A stretch of 64,000 bases of DNA from Verrucomicrobiota bacterium (GTDB taxonomy: Bacteria > Verrucomicrobiota > Kiritimatiellia > SS1-B-03-39 > UBA6053): contig JAFIGD010000012.1 in the NCBI GenBank assembly GCA_020831625.1, positions 41,055-105,054 of the forward strand, read 5' to 3'. The translations under genes and the position numbers were made by a program. The notes under the pieces were generated by a model. That model saw only the letters and a list, made by a program, of their open reading frames with translations, searched no databases and was not told the DNA's origin. Positions 48,302-56,635 of the stretch are shown piece by piece; position 1 is the first letter of the stretch; every line of letters begins with the position of its first letter.

Positions 48302-51300
48302 TTACGGTGCGGTCAGCCAGGTTTCGAAGCGTTTGAGGCTGATTTTTTCGTGGGGCCTGAGTTCGGGACAGAGGAGGGCGATGCGGAGTTCCTCGATTTT
48401 GCGGAAGGCTTCGCGCAGGCGGGCGGGGGGGAGTTGGTCGAGATGTTCGGCGAGGAGGGTGAGGGCGGGGTCGAGGTCGGCGCGCTTGCGGGCGTCTTTT
48501 TGGGGATCGTGGCGGAGGCGATCGGTGCGGTTGAGGGTGGCCTGCAAATAGCGGGGGTAGCGGCGGAGGTTTTCGGGATCGCGGATCCAGCCGGGGGCCC
48601 AGAGGGTGTTTTGCTGGAGTTCGAGGTCGGCGCGGACCTCGTCGGGGAGATCGGTGTCGAAGAGATCGTTGACCTGACTGCGGAGGGTGAAGAGCTGCTG
48701 GAGCTGGCGGCCGCGCTGTTCGGCGATGTCGAAGAGTTCGCCGCGTGCGGATTCGGCGGCGGCGGCGAAGTCGGCGGCGGTGCGGGGGAGGCCCTGCGGC
48801 AGTTGCAGTGCTTCGGCGAGGACGCCGGTGAGGAGGTCTTCGAGGGCGTCGGTGTTGCCGTCGCGCAGGGTGGCGAGGTCGAGCTGGACAGTGGTGGGCA
48901 GGGGGAAGCGTTTTTGCAGGTATTTGACGGGATCGGGGAAGTTGAGGCGGAAGAGGCGGATGACGCCGGCCTGATGGTGTTCGAGGGCTTCGTCGGGATG
49001 GGCGAAGAGGCGGAGCCCGACGGCGGTTTGTTCGTCGGTGAGCGCGGGATAGCGGGTCTGGCCGTTCTGGGGGACGGATTCGGGGAGGTCGGTGTCGGGC
49101 CAGCGGGTGAGGCCGGATTTATGCCATTGTCCGGATTGGCGGGACTGGACGGGGCCGCTTTTGCGGGGGAGGACGGCTTGTCCGGGGAAACGGTCGCCGC
49201 AGTGGCGTTCGGCGCCGTTGGCGTCGGTGACGCGGAGGTGGGTGACGAGGTGGGGCGGGAGTTTGGCGGGGTCGAGGTCGGGGGCGGCGAGGATGCGGTC
49301 GAGCTTGGCGGCGAGGAAGGCGGCGAGGGCGTGGTGGAGGGAGTGGGTCCAAATGAAATTCTGCTCGCGCATCCAGGCGATGGCCTGGGCGGCGGTTTGG
49401 GAGGCGGGATTGCAGGCGTTGCGGAGGGGTTTGTCGAGGGAGCGGATGAGGGCTTCGACTTTTTCGGGGAGCCAGGCGGGGACGGTCCATTCGAGGAGTT
49501 CGTCGGGCAGGGCGGGGAGGTCGGTGTCGCGGACGGAGAGGGTGAGGCCGTCGGTTTGCGGGTCGTCGGGGGTGTAGGCGTAGAAGAGGCGGATGCGGAC
49601 GCCGTTGATTTCGAGGGTGTCGGGATAGTCCTCCTCGCGGAGGGGTTCGCCGGGGAAGAGGTCGGGGATGCGGGGAACCCAGGGGGTGCCTGCGGCCCAT
49701 TTGGCGAAGTCGGCGGTGGAGTGGATATCGGGGGGGAGGGTGCGGCGGAAGTGGTCGATGAGGGCGTCGGAGCCGGTGAAATAGCCGGGGCGGCGGAGGC
49801 GGTTTTCCCAGTCGTTGAGGGAGGCGAGGAGGGCCTTGTATTTCTTGAGGGAGGGATGGCGGAAGTCGAGTTCGGCGGGGAGGAGGCCGTCGCGCAGGAA
49901 AATTTCGCGGGCGGCGTGCGGGTCGATCCGGCCGTAGTGAACGCGTTTGCCCTGGCTGAGGGTGAGTTGTCCGAGGGCGACGCGCTCCTCGGCTTCGGCG
50001 AAGCCGCGTTTGGCGTTCCAGACGGGGCGTTCGTAGTGGTATTTGCAGAGGTGGGGGGCGACGGTTTCGACCCATTCGGGATTGAGGAGGGCGCACTCGC
50101 GGGCGAAGAGGCGGGAGGTTTCGAGGAGGGTGAAGGCCATGACCCATTTGGGGGGCTTTTTGCCGAGGGCGCTGCCGGGGAAGACGTGGAAGGTCTGTCC
50201 CCCGGGGGTGCGGAAGAGGTTGTTTTCCTCGCGCTGACCGATCATGCGGGGCACACCGGCGAGGAGGGCGCGGTGGAGGCCGTCGGTGTCGGCGAGGTCC
50301 ATTTCACCGATGGAGGCGGGGAGGGTCCAGTTGTGGTCGGCACAGGTTTCGCGGAGGTCGTCGACAAGGTTGATCCATTCCTCGACGCGGCGGGGGTTCA
50401 GAAAGTGTGCGGTGCAGAATTTGCGGCGGGCGGTGCGGGACGCGCTGTGTTGGCAGACGGCGTTCCAGAGGTTGACAACGCCGAGGAAGTCGGAGGCGGG
50501 ATCTTTCCAGAGGCCGTGGGCGCGGTCGGCGGCCTCGGCTTTGTCGGCAGGGCGTTCGCGGGGGTCCTGAATGGAGAGGAACACGGCGGTGACGAGGACG
50601 GCGGGGAGGATATTTTCGTGGTGGCCCTCTTCGAGCATGCGGGCGAGGCGGGGTTCGAGGGCGAAGGTGGCGAGGACGCGGCCGCGGGGGGTGAGTTCGC
50701 GGCGGTCGGTCATGGCGCCGATTTCGTGGAGGGTGCGGTAGCCCTCGGCGATGAAGGCGCCTTTGGGGGGATCGATGAGGGGGAAGTCGGTGAGCGGGGG
50801 CAGGCCGAGGACGGCCATGCGGAGGATGACTTCGGCGAGGGAGCTGCGGCGGATTTCGGGGTCGGTGTGGGCGGGAGCGTCGCGGAGGGTTTCTTCGGAA
50901 TAGAGGCGGATGCAGACGCCGGGGCCGGTGCGTCCGCAGCGGCCGCGGCGCTGGAGGGCGGAGGCGCGGGAGACCTGTTCGGTGACGAGGCGCTGGATTT
51001 GCGCCTGGGGGTGCACGCGGTGGACGCGGACTTCGCCGGAGTCGATGACGGCGCGGATGCCGGGGAGGGTGATGGAGGTTTCGGCGACGTTGGTGGCGAG
51101 AATGATGCGGCGGCGTCCGCCGGCGGCGAAGACTTTTTGCTGGTCCTGGAGGCTGAGGCGGGCGAAGAGGGGGAGGATTTCGGCGTGACCGCGGTAGTGG
51201 CCCTCGAGCTTTTTGGCGGTGTCGCGGATTTCGCGCTCGCCGGCGAGGAAGACGAGGGTGTCGAGGGGGCCGTGGTCGTGGTCGAGCTGCTGGAGGGCTT

Positions 51301-52135
51301 CGAGAACGCGGTCCTGGATGTCGCGGCCGTCGTCGGGACGTTCGGGCAGGAAGAGATCCTGAATGGGATAGAGGCGGCCTTCGACCGAGAGGACGGGGGC
51401 GTTGTCGAAGAAGGCGGAGAAGCGTTCGGCGTCGAGGGTGGCGGAGGAAATGACGATTTTGAGGTCGGGCCGGCGGCGGCGGAGGTTGCGGAGGCAGCCG
51501 AGGATGAAGTCGATGTTGAGGCTGCGCTCGTGGGCCTCGTCGATGATGAGGGTTTTGTAGGCGAGCCAGTCGGGGTCGTTGGGGAGCTGGGCGAGGAGCA
51601 TGCCGTCGGTCATGAACTGGATGCGGGTGCGTTCGGAGGTGCGGTCCTCGAAGCGAACCTGAACGCCGACGGTTTCGCCGAGTTGGGTCTGGCATTCTTC
51701 GGCGACGCGCCGGGCCATGCTGGTGGCGGCGAGGCGGCGGGGCTGGGTGACGCCGATTTTGCCGAAGTGTCCGCCGCCGGCCTCGAAGACCATTTTGGGG
51801 AGCTGGGTGGTTTTGCCGGAGCCGGTGTCGCCGCAGACGATGACCACGGAATGGTCGCGGAGGGTTTGGAGGATGCGTTCGCGCTCGCGGCTGACGGGAA
51901 GGTCTTCCGGATAGTGCAGGGCGGGGACGGAGGCGTGGAAGGCGTCGAAGCGTTTCGCGGCTTTGTCCAGCGCGTGTTCCCACTCCTTGAGGGAGCGGTC
52001 CACCGGCTGTTGACGCCGCACCCGGTTCGACAGGCTGTGCAGTCGGCGCGCCAGAAGGTCCCGGTCGCGGGCAAGCAGATGCGCCGCGCGCAGGCGGTCC
52101 TCACAGGGGGTCAGAAGTGGTGGCAGGGATTTCAC
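48302..52135 (-). CDS. hrpA: ATP-dependent RNA helicase HrpA (DEAH box)
   Basis: The protein is 1277 residues; E. coli HrpA is about 1300. Walker A is CGDTGSGKTTQ (101-111) and motif II is IIDEAHERSLN. RecA-like domains are followed by helicase-associated and OB-fold domains and the long HrpA-specific C-terminus (LNDWENRLRRPGYFTGSD). HrpA-type DEAH helicases rescue ribosomes or process mRNAs. A 1308-residue open frame on the other strand is a codon-bias shadow of this GC-rich gene. It is divergent from msrB across a region holding two 19-bp palindromes. Confidence 0.97.
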   Translation of the reverse strand: MKSLPPLLTPCEDRLRAAHLLARDRDLLARRLHSLSNRVRRQQPVDRSLKEWEHALDKAAKRFDAFHASVPALHYPEDLPVSRERERILQTLRDHSVVIVCGDTGSGKTTQLPKMVFEAGGGHFGKIGVTQPRRLAATSMARRVAEECQTQLGETVGVQVRFEDRTSERTRIQFMTDGMLLAQLPNDPDWLAYKTLIIDEAHERSLNIDFILGCLRNLRRRRPDLKIVISSATLDAERFSAFFDNAPVLSVEGRLYPIQDLFLPERPDDGRDIQDRVLEALQQLDHDHGPLDTLVFLAGEREIRDTAKKLEGHYRGHAEILPLFARLSLQDQQKVFAAGGRRRIILATNVAETSITLPGIRAVIDSGEVRVHRVHPQAQIQRLVTEQVSRASALQRRGRCGRTGPGVCIRLYSEETLRDAPAHTDPEIRRSSLAEVILRMAVLGLPPLTDFPLIDPPKGAFIAEGYRTLHEIGAMTDRRELTPRGRVLATFALEPRLARMLEEGHHENILPAVLVTAVFLSIQDPRERPADKAEAADRAHGLWKDPASDFLGVVNLWNAVCQHSASRTARRKFCTAHFLNPRRVEEWINLVDDLRETCADHNWTLPASIGEMDLADTDGLHRALLAGVPRMIGQREENNLFRTPGGQTFHVFPGSALGKKPPKWVMAFTLLETSRLFARECALLNPEWVETVAPHLCKYHYERPVWNAKRGFAEAEERVALGQLTLSQGKRVHYGRIDPHAAREIFLRDGLLPAELDFRHPSLKKYKALLASLNDWENRLRRPGYFTGSDALIDHFRRTLPPDIHSTADFAKWAAGTPWVPRIPDLFPGEPLREEDYPDTLEINGVRIRLFYAYTPDDPQTDGLTLSVRDTDLPALPDELLEWTVPAWLPEKVEALIRSLDKPLRNACNPASQTAAQAIAWMREQNFIWTHSLHHALAAFLAAKLDRILAAPDLDPAKLPPHLVTHLRVTDANGAERHCGDRFPGQAVLPRKSGPVQSRQSGQWHKSGLTRWPDTDLPESVPQNGQTRYPALTDEQTAVGLRLFAHPDEALEHHQAGVIRLFRLNFPDPVKYLQKRFPLPTTVQLDLATLRDGNTDALEDLLTGVLAEALQLPQGLPRTAADFAAAAESARGELFDIAEQRGRQLQQLFTLRSQVNDLFDTDLPDEVRADLELQQNTLWAPGWIRDPENLRRYPRYLQATLNRTDRLRHDPQKDARKRADLDPALTLLAEHLDQLPPARLREAFRKIEELRIALLCPELRPHEKISLKRFETWLTAP

Positions 52136-52188
52136 GGCCTTTCCCCTAACCGAAAGCGGTCAGGATTCAATCCTGAAGGGGAAACGGG

Positions 52189-52240
52189 ATTTTCCGAGAG
52201 TCGGAAAATCCGTCTGCGCGTTTTCCGACTCTCGGAAAAT
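52189..52240. repeat. Pair of 19-bp palindromes in inverted arrangement
   Basis: TTTTCCGAGAGTCGGAAAA at 52190-52208 and TTTTCCGACTCTCGGAAAA at 52221-52239 are each near-perfect palindromes and are reverse complements of each other, spaced 12 bases apart. They sit in the hrpA-msrB divergent promoter region, 40 bases before the msrB start. They may be an operator pair or an interspersed repeat; no regulator is known here. Confidence 0.85.
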
Positions 52241-52279
52241 GCAGGTTGCGCTTTACCGGGGATGAGCGACATTTGATAT

Positions 52280-52786
52280 ATGAAAATTTTACTGGTTGCG
52301 ATCCTGGCCGTGTTCGGGTTTGTCCTGATCACGTCGGAAATGAACGGGGTGACCGCTGAAGAAACGGCGGTTGTCTGCACGGAGACCTGCGGCGGATTGA
52401 CGCTGACGGAGGAGGAGTGGCGGGAACGGCTGTCGCCGGAGGCCTTCCGGATTCTGCGCGAGCACGGGACGGAGCGCCCGTTCACCGGGAAGTATTGGAA
52501 TCATAAAGGCACGGGGGTGTTTGCCTGCGTGGGGTGCGAAACGCCCCTGTTTTCGTCGGAGAACAAATTCGACAGCGGCACCGGCTGGCCCAGTTTCACG
52601 AAGGCGGTATCGGATGAGGTGGTGGGAACCCGCGTGGACCGCAGTCACGGCATGGTGCGCACCGAAGTGCATTGCGCCACCTGCAAAGGGCATCTGGGGC
52701 ATATTTTTCGGGACGGTCCTCCGCCGACACGCCTGCGCTATTGCATCAACTCTGTGGCCATTGTGTTTCAGGAGCGGGACTCCTGA
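52280..52786 (+). CDS. msrB: Peptide methionine-(R)-S-oxide reductase
   Basis: The protein is 168 residues. An N-terminal membrane anchor or signal (KILLVAILAVFGFVLIT) precedes the MsrB domain. Zinc-binding cysteines are in two CxxC pairs (Cys83/Cys86, Cys132/Cys135). The catalytic motif RYCINSVAIVF contains Cys155. MsrB repairs methionine-R-sulfoxide in oxidised proteins; the anchor suggests it acts on the outer face of the inner membrane or in the periplasm. It starts close behind the palindrome pair. The domain length and motifs are standard. Confidence 0.94.
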   Translation: MKILLVAILAVFGFVLITSEMNGVTAEETAVVCTETCGGLTLTEEEWRERLSPEAFRILREHGTERPFTGKYWNHKGTGVFACVGCETPLFSSENKFDSGTGWPSFTKAVSDEVVGTRVDRSHGMVRTEVHCATCKGHLGHIFRDGPPPTRLRYCINSVAIVFQERDS

Positions 52787-52964
52787 GAGGCGGGTTCGGA
52801 TTTTGACAGATCGTAAACTTGAAGACGCCGAAACGCGGTCCGAAGCGGAGGGTGAATGAATGAGCAGACTAAACATCAAGCGCTCAATTTTGAAGATTGA
52901 ATGTTGAAAGCATTGCGATTAAGCTAAGTTATGCATTTATGTCAGTAAGTATTGGAGAAAAACA

Positions 52965-53171
52965 ATGAAATTTATGACCACGATTGACCGCGATGAGGAT
53001 GGTGTCTGGGTGGTGGAGTGTCCTTCCATCCCCGGTTGCATCAGTCAGGGAAAAACCAAAGCTGAAGCTTTGGAAAATGTGAAAGAGGCGATTGCGTTGT
53101 GCCTGGAGGTTCGGGCCGAACGCGGAATGCCGCTCACGGTGGAGACGAATCAAGTGGAGGTGCTGGCCTGA
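52965..53171 (+). CDS. hicB: HicB-like antitoxin
   Basis: The protein is 68 residues with the HicB fold: the beta strand MKFMTTIDRDEDGVWVVECP, then SIPGCISQGKTKAEALENVKEAIALCLE. It neutralises the HicA RNase and is partly an RNase-H-like fold. No separate DNA-binding tail is visible in this short version. The order (hicB first) differs from the classic hicA-hicB order but is common. Its stop overlaps the hicA start by one base (TGATG). GGAG precedes its ATG. Confidence 0.9.
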   Translation: MKFMTTIDRDEDGVWVVECPSIPGCISQGKTKAEALENVKEAIALCLEVRAERGMPLTVETNQVEVLA

Positions 53172-53392
53172 TGCCGCCCCTTCCGGTTTTAAGCGGTAAA
53201 GAGGTGTTGGCTGTTTTTCAAAAGGCGGGTTGGGAGTTCGTTCGGCAAAAAGGAAGTCACATGATCTTGGTGAAGCCCGGTGAAATCATCACGTTGTCGG
53301 TGCCTGATCACAAGGAAATTGCCAAGGGAACGCTGCGCGGCTTGGTGAGGGCGAGCGGGCTGACGGTTGATGAGTTCCTGAATCTCAGATGA
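53171..53392 (+). CDS. hicA: HicA-like mRNA interferase toxin
   Basis: The protein is 73 residues starting at the ATG of TGATG. It shows the double-stranded-RNA-binding-like HicA signature: VLAVFQKAGWEFVRQKGSHMIL (catalytic His in GSHMIL), followed by KEIAKGTLRGLVRASGLT. HicA cleaves mRNA when HicB is lost. The pair is complete and probably functional, and it borders the phage relic region. A longer frame starting at 53099 is rejected because it overlaps hicB heavily. Confidence 0.9.
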   Translation: MPPLPVLSGKEVLAVFQKAGWEFVRQKGSHMILVKPGEIITLSVPDHKEIAKGTLRGLVRASGLTVDEFLNLR

Positions 53393-53932
53393 GCTTCGCA
53401 CTCTGTTCCAACGGCGGCGGTACGGAGTATCCGGGTTCAAGCTGAGGGCGGGGAGCAAGACGGAGCTGATTCAGCGGCTGATTGTGGCGGTGTAGCAAGG
53501 GCGGGTTTGCTGGCCGGAGGCCAGGGGAGAGGTCAGGGAAACGGAATTTCTGACGGGATGAACAGGATTGACGGTGCGCTGAATCCTCCCCGCCCATAGC
53601 CCAAGCGAAACGGAATTTCTGACGGGATGAACAGGATGGACGGGATGGATTCGTGGGGGATTTTAACGAATGAGATGAAGCGGGATGAGTGTGAGATTTC
53701 GCCGTTAGGGCATATCAGCTACAATGCGCCGTCGGGGTATCACGATGACTGTGTGATGGCTCTGGCGCTGGCGAATCATGGGCGATGGGAGCGCGAGGGG
53801 GTTGGGAAGATGTTGAGGATTGCGCCCTCCGGGCGCGGATATTGGATACGGGATAATCGCTCGCGTTGCTCGCTGGATATGGGGGGACAGCGGGGGCGGG
53901 GGCCTGGGCGCGGCGGGGTGATTTTGGGATGA
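53391..53932 (+). pseudogene. Relic of phage terminase large subunit (TerL C-terminal part)
   Basis: Directly after hicA, frame 3 reads FKLRAGSKTELIQRLIVAV and then hits a TAG at 53493 that looks like a mutated GAG (EQGR would follow). After about 130 bp containing a repeated 31-bp sequence, another frame reads WGILTNEMKRDE and ISYNAPSGYHDDCVMALAL (about 53650-53760). The last motif is the C-terminal nuclease signature of Mu-type terminases (YNAPSGYHDD). The gene is broken by a nonsense change, an insertion and a frame change, and lacks its ATPase part. It is not functional. Confidence 0.75.
53538..53637. repeat. Two copies of a 31-bp direct repeat inside the TerL relic
   Basis: GAAACGGAATTTCTGACGGG followed by ATGAACAGGAT occurs at 53538-53568 and again at 53607-53637, identical over 31 bases and 69 bp apart. 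It resembles the widespread ACAGGATGAACAGGAT-type intergenic repeat. It sits where the two TerL reading frames part. Confidence 0.9.
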
Positions 53933-53979
53933 GGTAGGGATGTCGGCCGGAGCGGACTGAGCGGACGGAGGGGAGGGGG

Positions 53980-54639
53980 TTAAGAGGTCCAATCGGGCGG
54001 GATGTGGATGTGTTTGCCGCTGGGGAGGCGGAGGGTGTGGGGAAACTGGTGTTTGCGGTAGCTTTCTTTGCTCAGCTTGAAGGATTGGGGGCTGATGCGG
54101 TGGAGCTGTTTGGAGACGCGGTCGTAGGGGAAAGCGAAACGGAGTTGTTTGTCCGGGTAGGCTTGGGTGAAGGTTTCGACAAGGGGGGTGAAGTCGGAAT
54201 CTCCGGTGAGCATGACGGCAACGTCAAAGGCGTCGGCTGCGGCAAGACCGAGGCAGGCGCAGGCTATGGCGACGTCGGTTTCTTTTTCCTCGAAGACGGT
54301 GACGAATTGGTTGAGGTCGTCGGCCCAGGCTTGTCGTCGTTGAAACCGGCCCGTGTGGAGGATGACTTTGCGGGCGGTGAGGGCCCGGACGTAGAGTTGG
54401 TGGCGGGCGAATTTGCCGGGGTCTTTCTCGCGGAGGTAGTCCGCAAAGGCGGTGAAGTAGTGGATGGCGGTTCGCCGGGCACCGCCGCCGATGAGATGGA
54501 GGGTGGAGTCGCAGAGGGCGGGGAGATCGAGCCACTTGAGGGGGATTCCGTCGAAACGCTGTTCGGCGGATTTGATAGAGTGGTAGAGGTTGAAGCCGTC
54601 GACGAAGAAGACGACGCGGGGGGCAGCGGTGCTTGTCAT
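53980..54639 (-). CDS. NYN-domain (LabA/DUF88-like) putative RNase
   Basis: The protein is 219 residues. The NYN/PIN-like fold is seen from VVFFVDGFNLYHS (first catalytic aspartate, Asp14), EKETDVAIACACLG (second), and VMLTGDSDFTPLVE (third and fourth). The C-terminal helices (RKHQFPHTLRLPSG) are variable. NYN proteins cleave RNA and often serve in RNA turnover or in toxin or defence loci. The gene runs opposite to the surrounding phage relics, lies between the TerL and portal relics, and may have been inserted there. The 5' leader holds the candidate small RNA described separately. Confidence 0.8.
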   Translation of the reverse strand: MTSTAAPRVVFFVDGFNLYHSIKSAEQRFDGIPLKWLDLPALCDSTLHLIGGGARRTAIHYFTAFADYLREKDPGKFARHQLYVRALTARKVILHTGRFQRRQAWADDLNQFVTVFEEKETDVAIACACLGLAAADAFDVAVMLTGDSDFTPLVETFTQAYPDKQLRFAFPYDRVSKQLHRISPQSFKLSKESYRKHQFPHTLRLPSGKHIHIPPDWTS

Positions 54640-54654
54640 GGTGGCTGGAATTGA

Positions 54655-54731
54655 AAATAAAAAACCCGTAGACCTCAGCCTACGGGGGGCTGCGGGGCTT
54701 TCGACAAGCGAGAGCGTACCGCAGGGGGGAT
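54655..54731 (-). ncRNA. Candidate small RNA or structured leader with promoter and terminator
   Basis: On the minus strand a TTGACA box (54766-54761) is followed by an AT-rich TATATT-like box at 54740-54735 (20-base spacing, longer than ideal; an alternative box fits 17). A GC-rich segment follows with two stems: CTGCGG/CCGCAG, then CCCGTAG/CTACGGG (arms at 54665-54671 and 54680-54686), and then T6. This is a promoter, structured body and intrinsic terminator in about 75 bases. It ends 16 bases before the NYN start codon, so it is either an independent small RNA or an attenuator for the NYN gene. No known RNA family was recognised. Confidence 0.45.
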
Positions 54732-54819
54732 ATTAATATATTGCGGGAAAACAGGGGGAATGTCAAAAGGAATTTTGGGGGAAATTGGGGGTTGGGTTTG
54801 AGACAGGGGGGAGGAAGCG

Positions 54820-54858
54820 AACGTTGAACATCGCACGTTGAACTTTGAACGTTGAAGT
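54820..54858. repeat. Short AACGTTGAAC-type repeats
   Basis: Three variants of CGTTGAAC (GAACGTTGAACATCGCACG, TTGAACTTTGAACGTTGAAG) occur in 39 bp. They are typical low-complexity intergenic repeats. No gene is seen from 54640 to 54965 apart from the candidate RNA. Confidence 0.6.
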
Positions 54859-54965
54859 GAAGAAGTAAGACCCCCTGTGCCCCGGCCAATGCGGCGATTG
54901 GCGCTCCTGTGGGAGGATGCTGGCAGGATGCCCGCGGTCCCGGGGGTTGATTTCCGGGCTTGGGT

Positions 54966-55055
54966 ATGGTTTCGATTTATCAGAGCAAGGATCATCGGTT
55001 CCGCCTTCGCCAAGGCTACGGCGTGACATGGGCGTGGGGGCGCGGGGCGTGGTGA
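54966..55055 (+). pseudogene. Truncated duplicate start of a Mu-like portal gene
   Basis: The frame reads MVSIYQSKDHRF and then departs from the portal sequence at CCGCCTTCGCCAAGGCTACGGCG. The same YQSKDHR start recurs in the portal relic 83 bp later with different codons (ATTTATCAGAGC versus GTGTATCAAAGC). It is a remnant of a second, diverged copy and is not a gene in its own right. Confidence 0.6.
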
Positions 55056-55528
55056 GCGTGTATCAAAGCAAGGATCATCGCTGGCGCGATTTCTACAATC
55101 CGCTTCGGGGGCTGGGGCTGCCGAGGCTGGTTTCGTTGCTGGAGGCGGGGGAACGGGGGGAGTATGCGGATTTGCAGTGGTTCAAGAAAATTACGCTGAC
55201 GGCGACGGGCGGTCTGCTGACGATGTTGTCGCAGGCGGGGTCGGGGACGCTGGCGGGGAACGCGCACGCGGAGACGTTCCAGCAGATTGCGCGGTCGGAC
55301 GCGGTGGTGTTGAGCGGGGTGTTGCAGCGGGGGATTGATGTGCCGTTGCTGGCGGAGTTTTTTCCGGGCGAGCCGGTGCAGGCGTTCTTTGAGTTCTCGC
55401 CGGGGGCCTCGGCGGAGTCGGCCAGGGTCGTGGAGGACGCAGTGCGTCTGGCTCGGGCGGGGTATCGGATGGATGCGGAGGTGCTTAGTGAGAAGACGGG
55501 GTATGCCATCGCGAGCGATGGGGGATAA
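55049..55528 (+). pseudogene. Internally deleted relic of Mu gp29-like portal protein (DUF935)
   Basis: The frame starts VVSVYQSKDHRWRDFYNPLRG (a GTG at 55049) and continues LPRLVSLLEAGERGEYADLQWF, which matches the N-terminus of DUF935 portals. It then jumps without a frame break to the C-terminal part (LSQAGSGTLAGNAHAETFQQIARSDA, FPGEPVQAFFEFSPG). About 300 residues of the normal ~500-residue protein are absent. It therefore cannot be a working portal. It lies in phage gene order after the TerL relic. Confidence 0.75.
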
Positions 55529-55757
55529 GGGAGAAGGGATAAGCGCCGCTTCGCGGCTGGATAGGGGATAAGCGCTCGCAAGCTGGAAAAGGGAGAAGAG
55601 GCAGGGATGTATGGAATGAGAGGTTTTCGGCGATTTTTGCGGACATGGGTGGGTGGATCTGGCAAAATCAGCCCATGAAAACGAATCTCACCTTGCGTCA
55701 CGGTGACCGGGGAACGAAGAATCATGACCGAAATAACTTTGTACGTAAGGGTAAGAA
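55529..55757. other. Intergenic region with short repeats before the HEPN gene
   Basis: The first half holds GGGATAAGG/GGGAGAAG-type repeats. A 33-codon frame from ATG 55675 (MKTNLTLRHGDRG...) overlaps the HEPN start and looks like chance. AAGGG lies 6 bases before the HEPN start codon. No other gene is supported. Confidence 0.5.
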
Positions 55758-56579
55758 ATGGAAACAGATTTAAAAAAAGTTTGGCGTGCGCTTAGGCCAA
55801 CAGTTAAAGATGGCTTCACCTTTAACGAGACAAAGGATTTGGTCGCAGCCGCTGCGTTGCCGGTGGAAGAATTGGCTCACCTCCAGCAGAAGTCATTGCC
55901 AGCTAAAGGCGCATCAAAAGGAGAACTTCTTGATGCGTTGGATGGTTTAATTGCTAGAGAGCCCGACCCCGGGAAGGCAATACAAAATCTAATAGCAGCA
56001 ATGCTTGAGCAGAAACGTCACCTTGAAGCTCGTATCGCAGATTGTGCAGAGCGGTTCGGCTGGAGAATCATTGATGGGCAGCTCCGGCCACTGGATTTTC
56101 AAGTTGATGATGCCGTTCACGATTTTTCAGAAGAAGTGAAGAGTCTTCTTAGAACTGCGTATCGGCGATTTGGTGAGGGTGATTATTCAGGCGCAATGAC
56201 TGCCATATGTAGCGGATTAGATACAGTCACAAATCATCTCTACAAGATGCATAATCTCGGCAACCCTCATGACGACTCATATCAGCAGAGAGTGTCCCGG
56301 TCGTTCGCTGTTTTAGAGCCCGTTTACCGGGAGAGATTTGGTCAGATGACGGATGATGGCAGTGAAGTAAATAAATTGTGGCAAAACTATCGGGGTGCGA
56401 TCAACCAAGCAGCTTATGTTATGGGTTCGTTTCGGCGAAATGCTAGTGATGTACACGGTGTCTCTGCATGTCCACCGGAGTTGATCAGGCACGCGATCGA
56501 CAGTGGAACCTTCATCATCAGGAGCATTACCTCTGAGACTTCGGGAAACGTACAACAAGACGATGCACTCGACTTTTAA
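55758..56579 (+). CDS. HEPN/abortive-infection-like protein
   Basis: The protein is 273 residues. The N-terminal 120 residues are helical and charged. The C-terminal half (FGEGDYSGAMTAICSGLDTV, then YRGAINQAAYVMGSF) is helical and ends with FRRNASDVHG, an R-x5/6-H motif (Arg226/227, His233) of the HEPN RNase type seen in abortive-infection Abi_C-like proteins. AAGGG precedes the ATG. The gene is visibly poorer in GC than its neighbours, which suggests transfer. It is inserted between the portal and protease relics. An RNase-type defence role is an inference; no partner gene is adjacent. Confidence 0.55.
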   Translation: METDLKKVWRALRPTVKDGFTFNETKDLVAAAALPVEELAHLQQKSLPAKGASKGELLDALDGLIAREPDPGKAIQNLIAAMLEQKRHLEARIADCAERFGWRIIDGQLRPLDFQVDDAVHDFSEEVKSLLRTAYRRFGEGDYSGAMTAICSGLDTVTNHLYKMHNLGNPHDDSYQQRVSRSFAVLEPVYRERFGQMTDDGSEVNKLWQNYRGAINQAAYVMGSFRRNASDVHGVSACPPELIRHAIDSGTFIIRSITSETSGNVQQDDALDF

Positions 56580-56605
56580 AAGCTGGCGCTTTTAAAAGTC
56601 GAGTG
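56566..56605 (+). terminator. Perfect 18-bp inverted repeat over the HEPN stop codon
   Basis: CACTCGACTTTTAAAAGC (56566-56583) pairs perfectly with GCTTTTAAAAGTCGAGTG (56588-56605) across a 4-base loop. The HEPN stop codon (TAA, 56577-56579) lies in the left arm. No long T tract follows, so it may protect the mRNA end, act as a weak terminator, or mark an insertion boundary. Confidence 0.55.
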
Positions 56606-56635
56606 ATCTTAGCGTTGATTTCCTCGCTGGGGTAG

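Noticed and set aside
48350..52276. Long open frame (1308 codons) opposite hrpA
   Set aside because: It is glycine-, glutamate- and alanine-rich with no domain, and is the antisense shadow of a GC-rich gene with strong codon bias.
53099..53392. 97-residue version of HicA starting at 53099
   Set aside because: The extra 24 residues overlap hicB and have no homologous look; ATG 53171 gives the standard HicA length.
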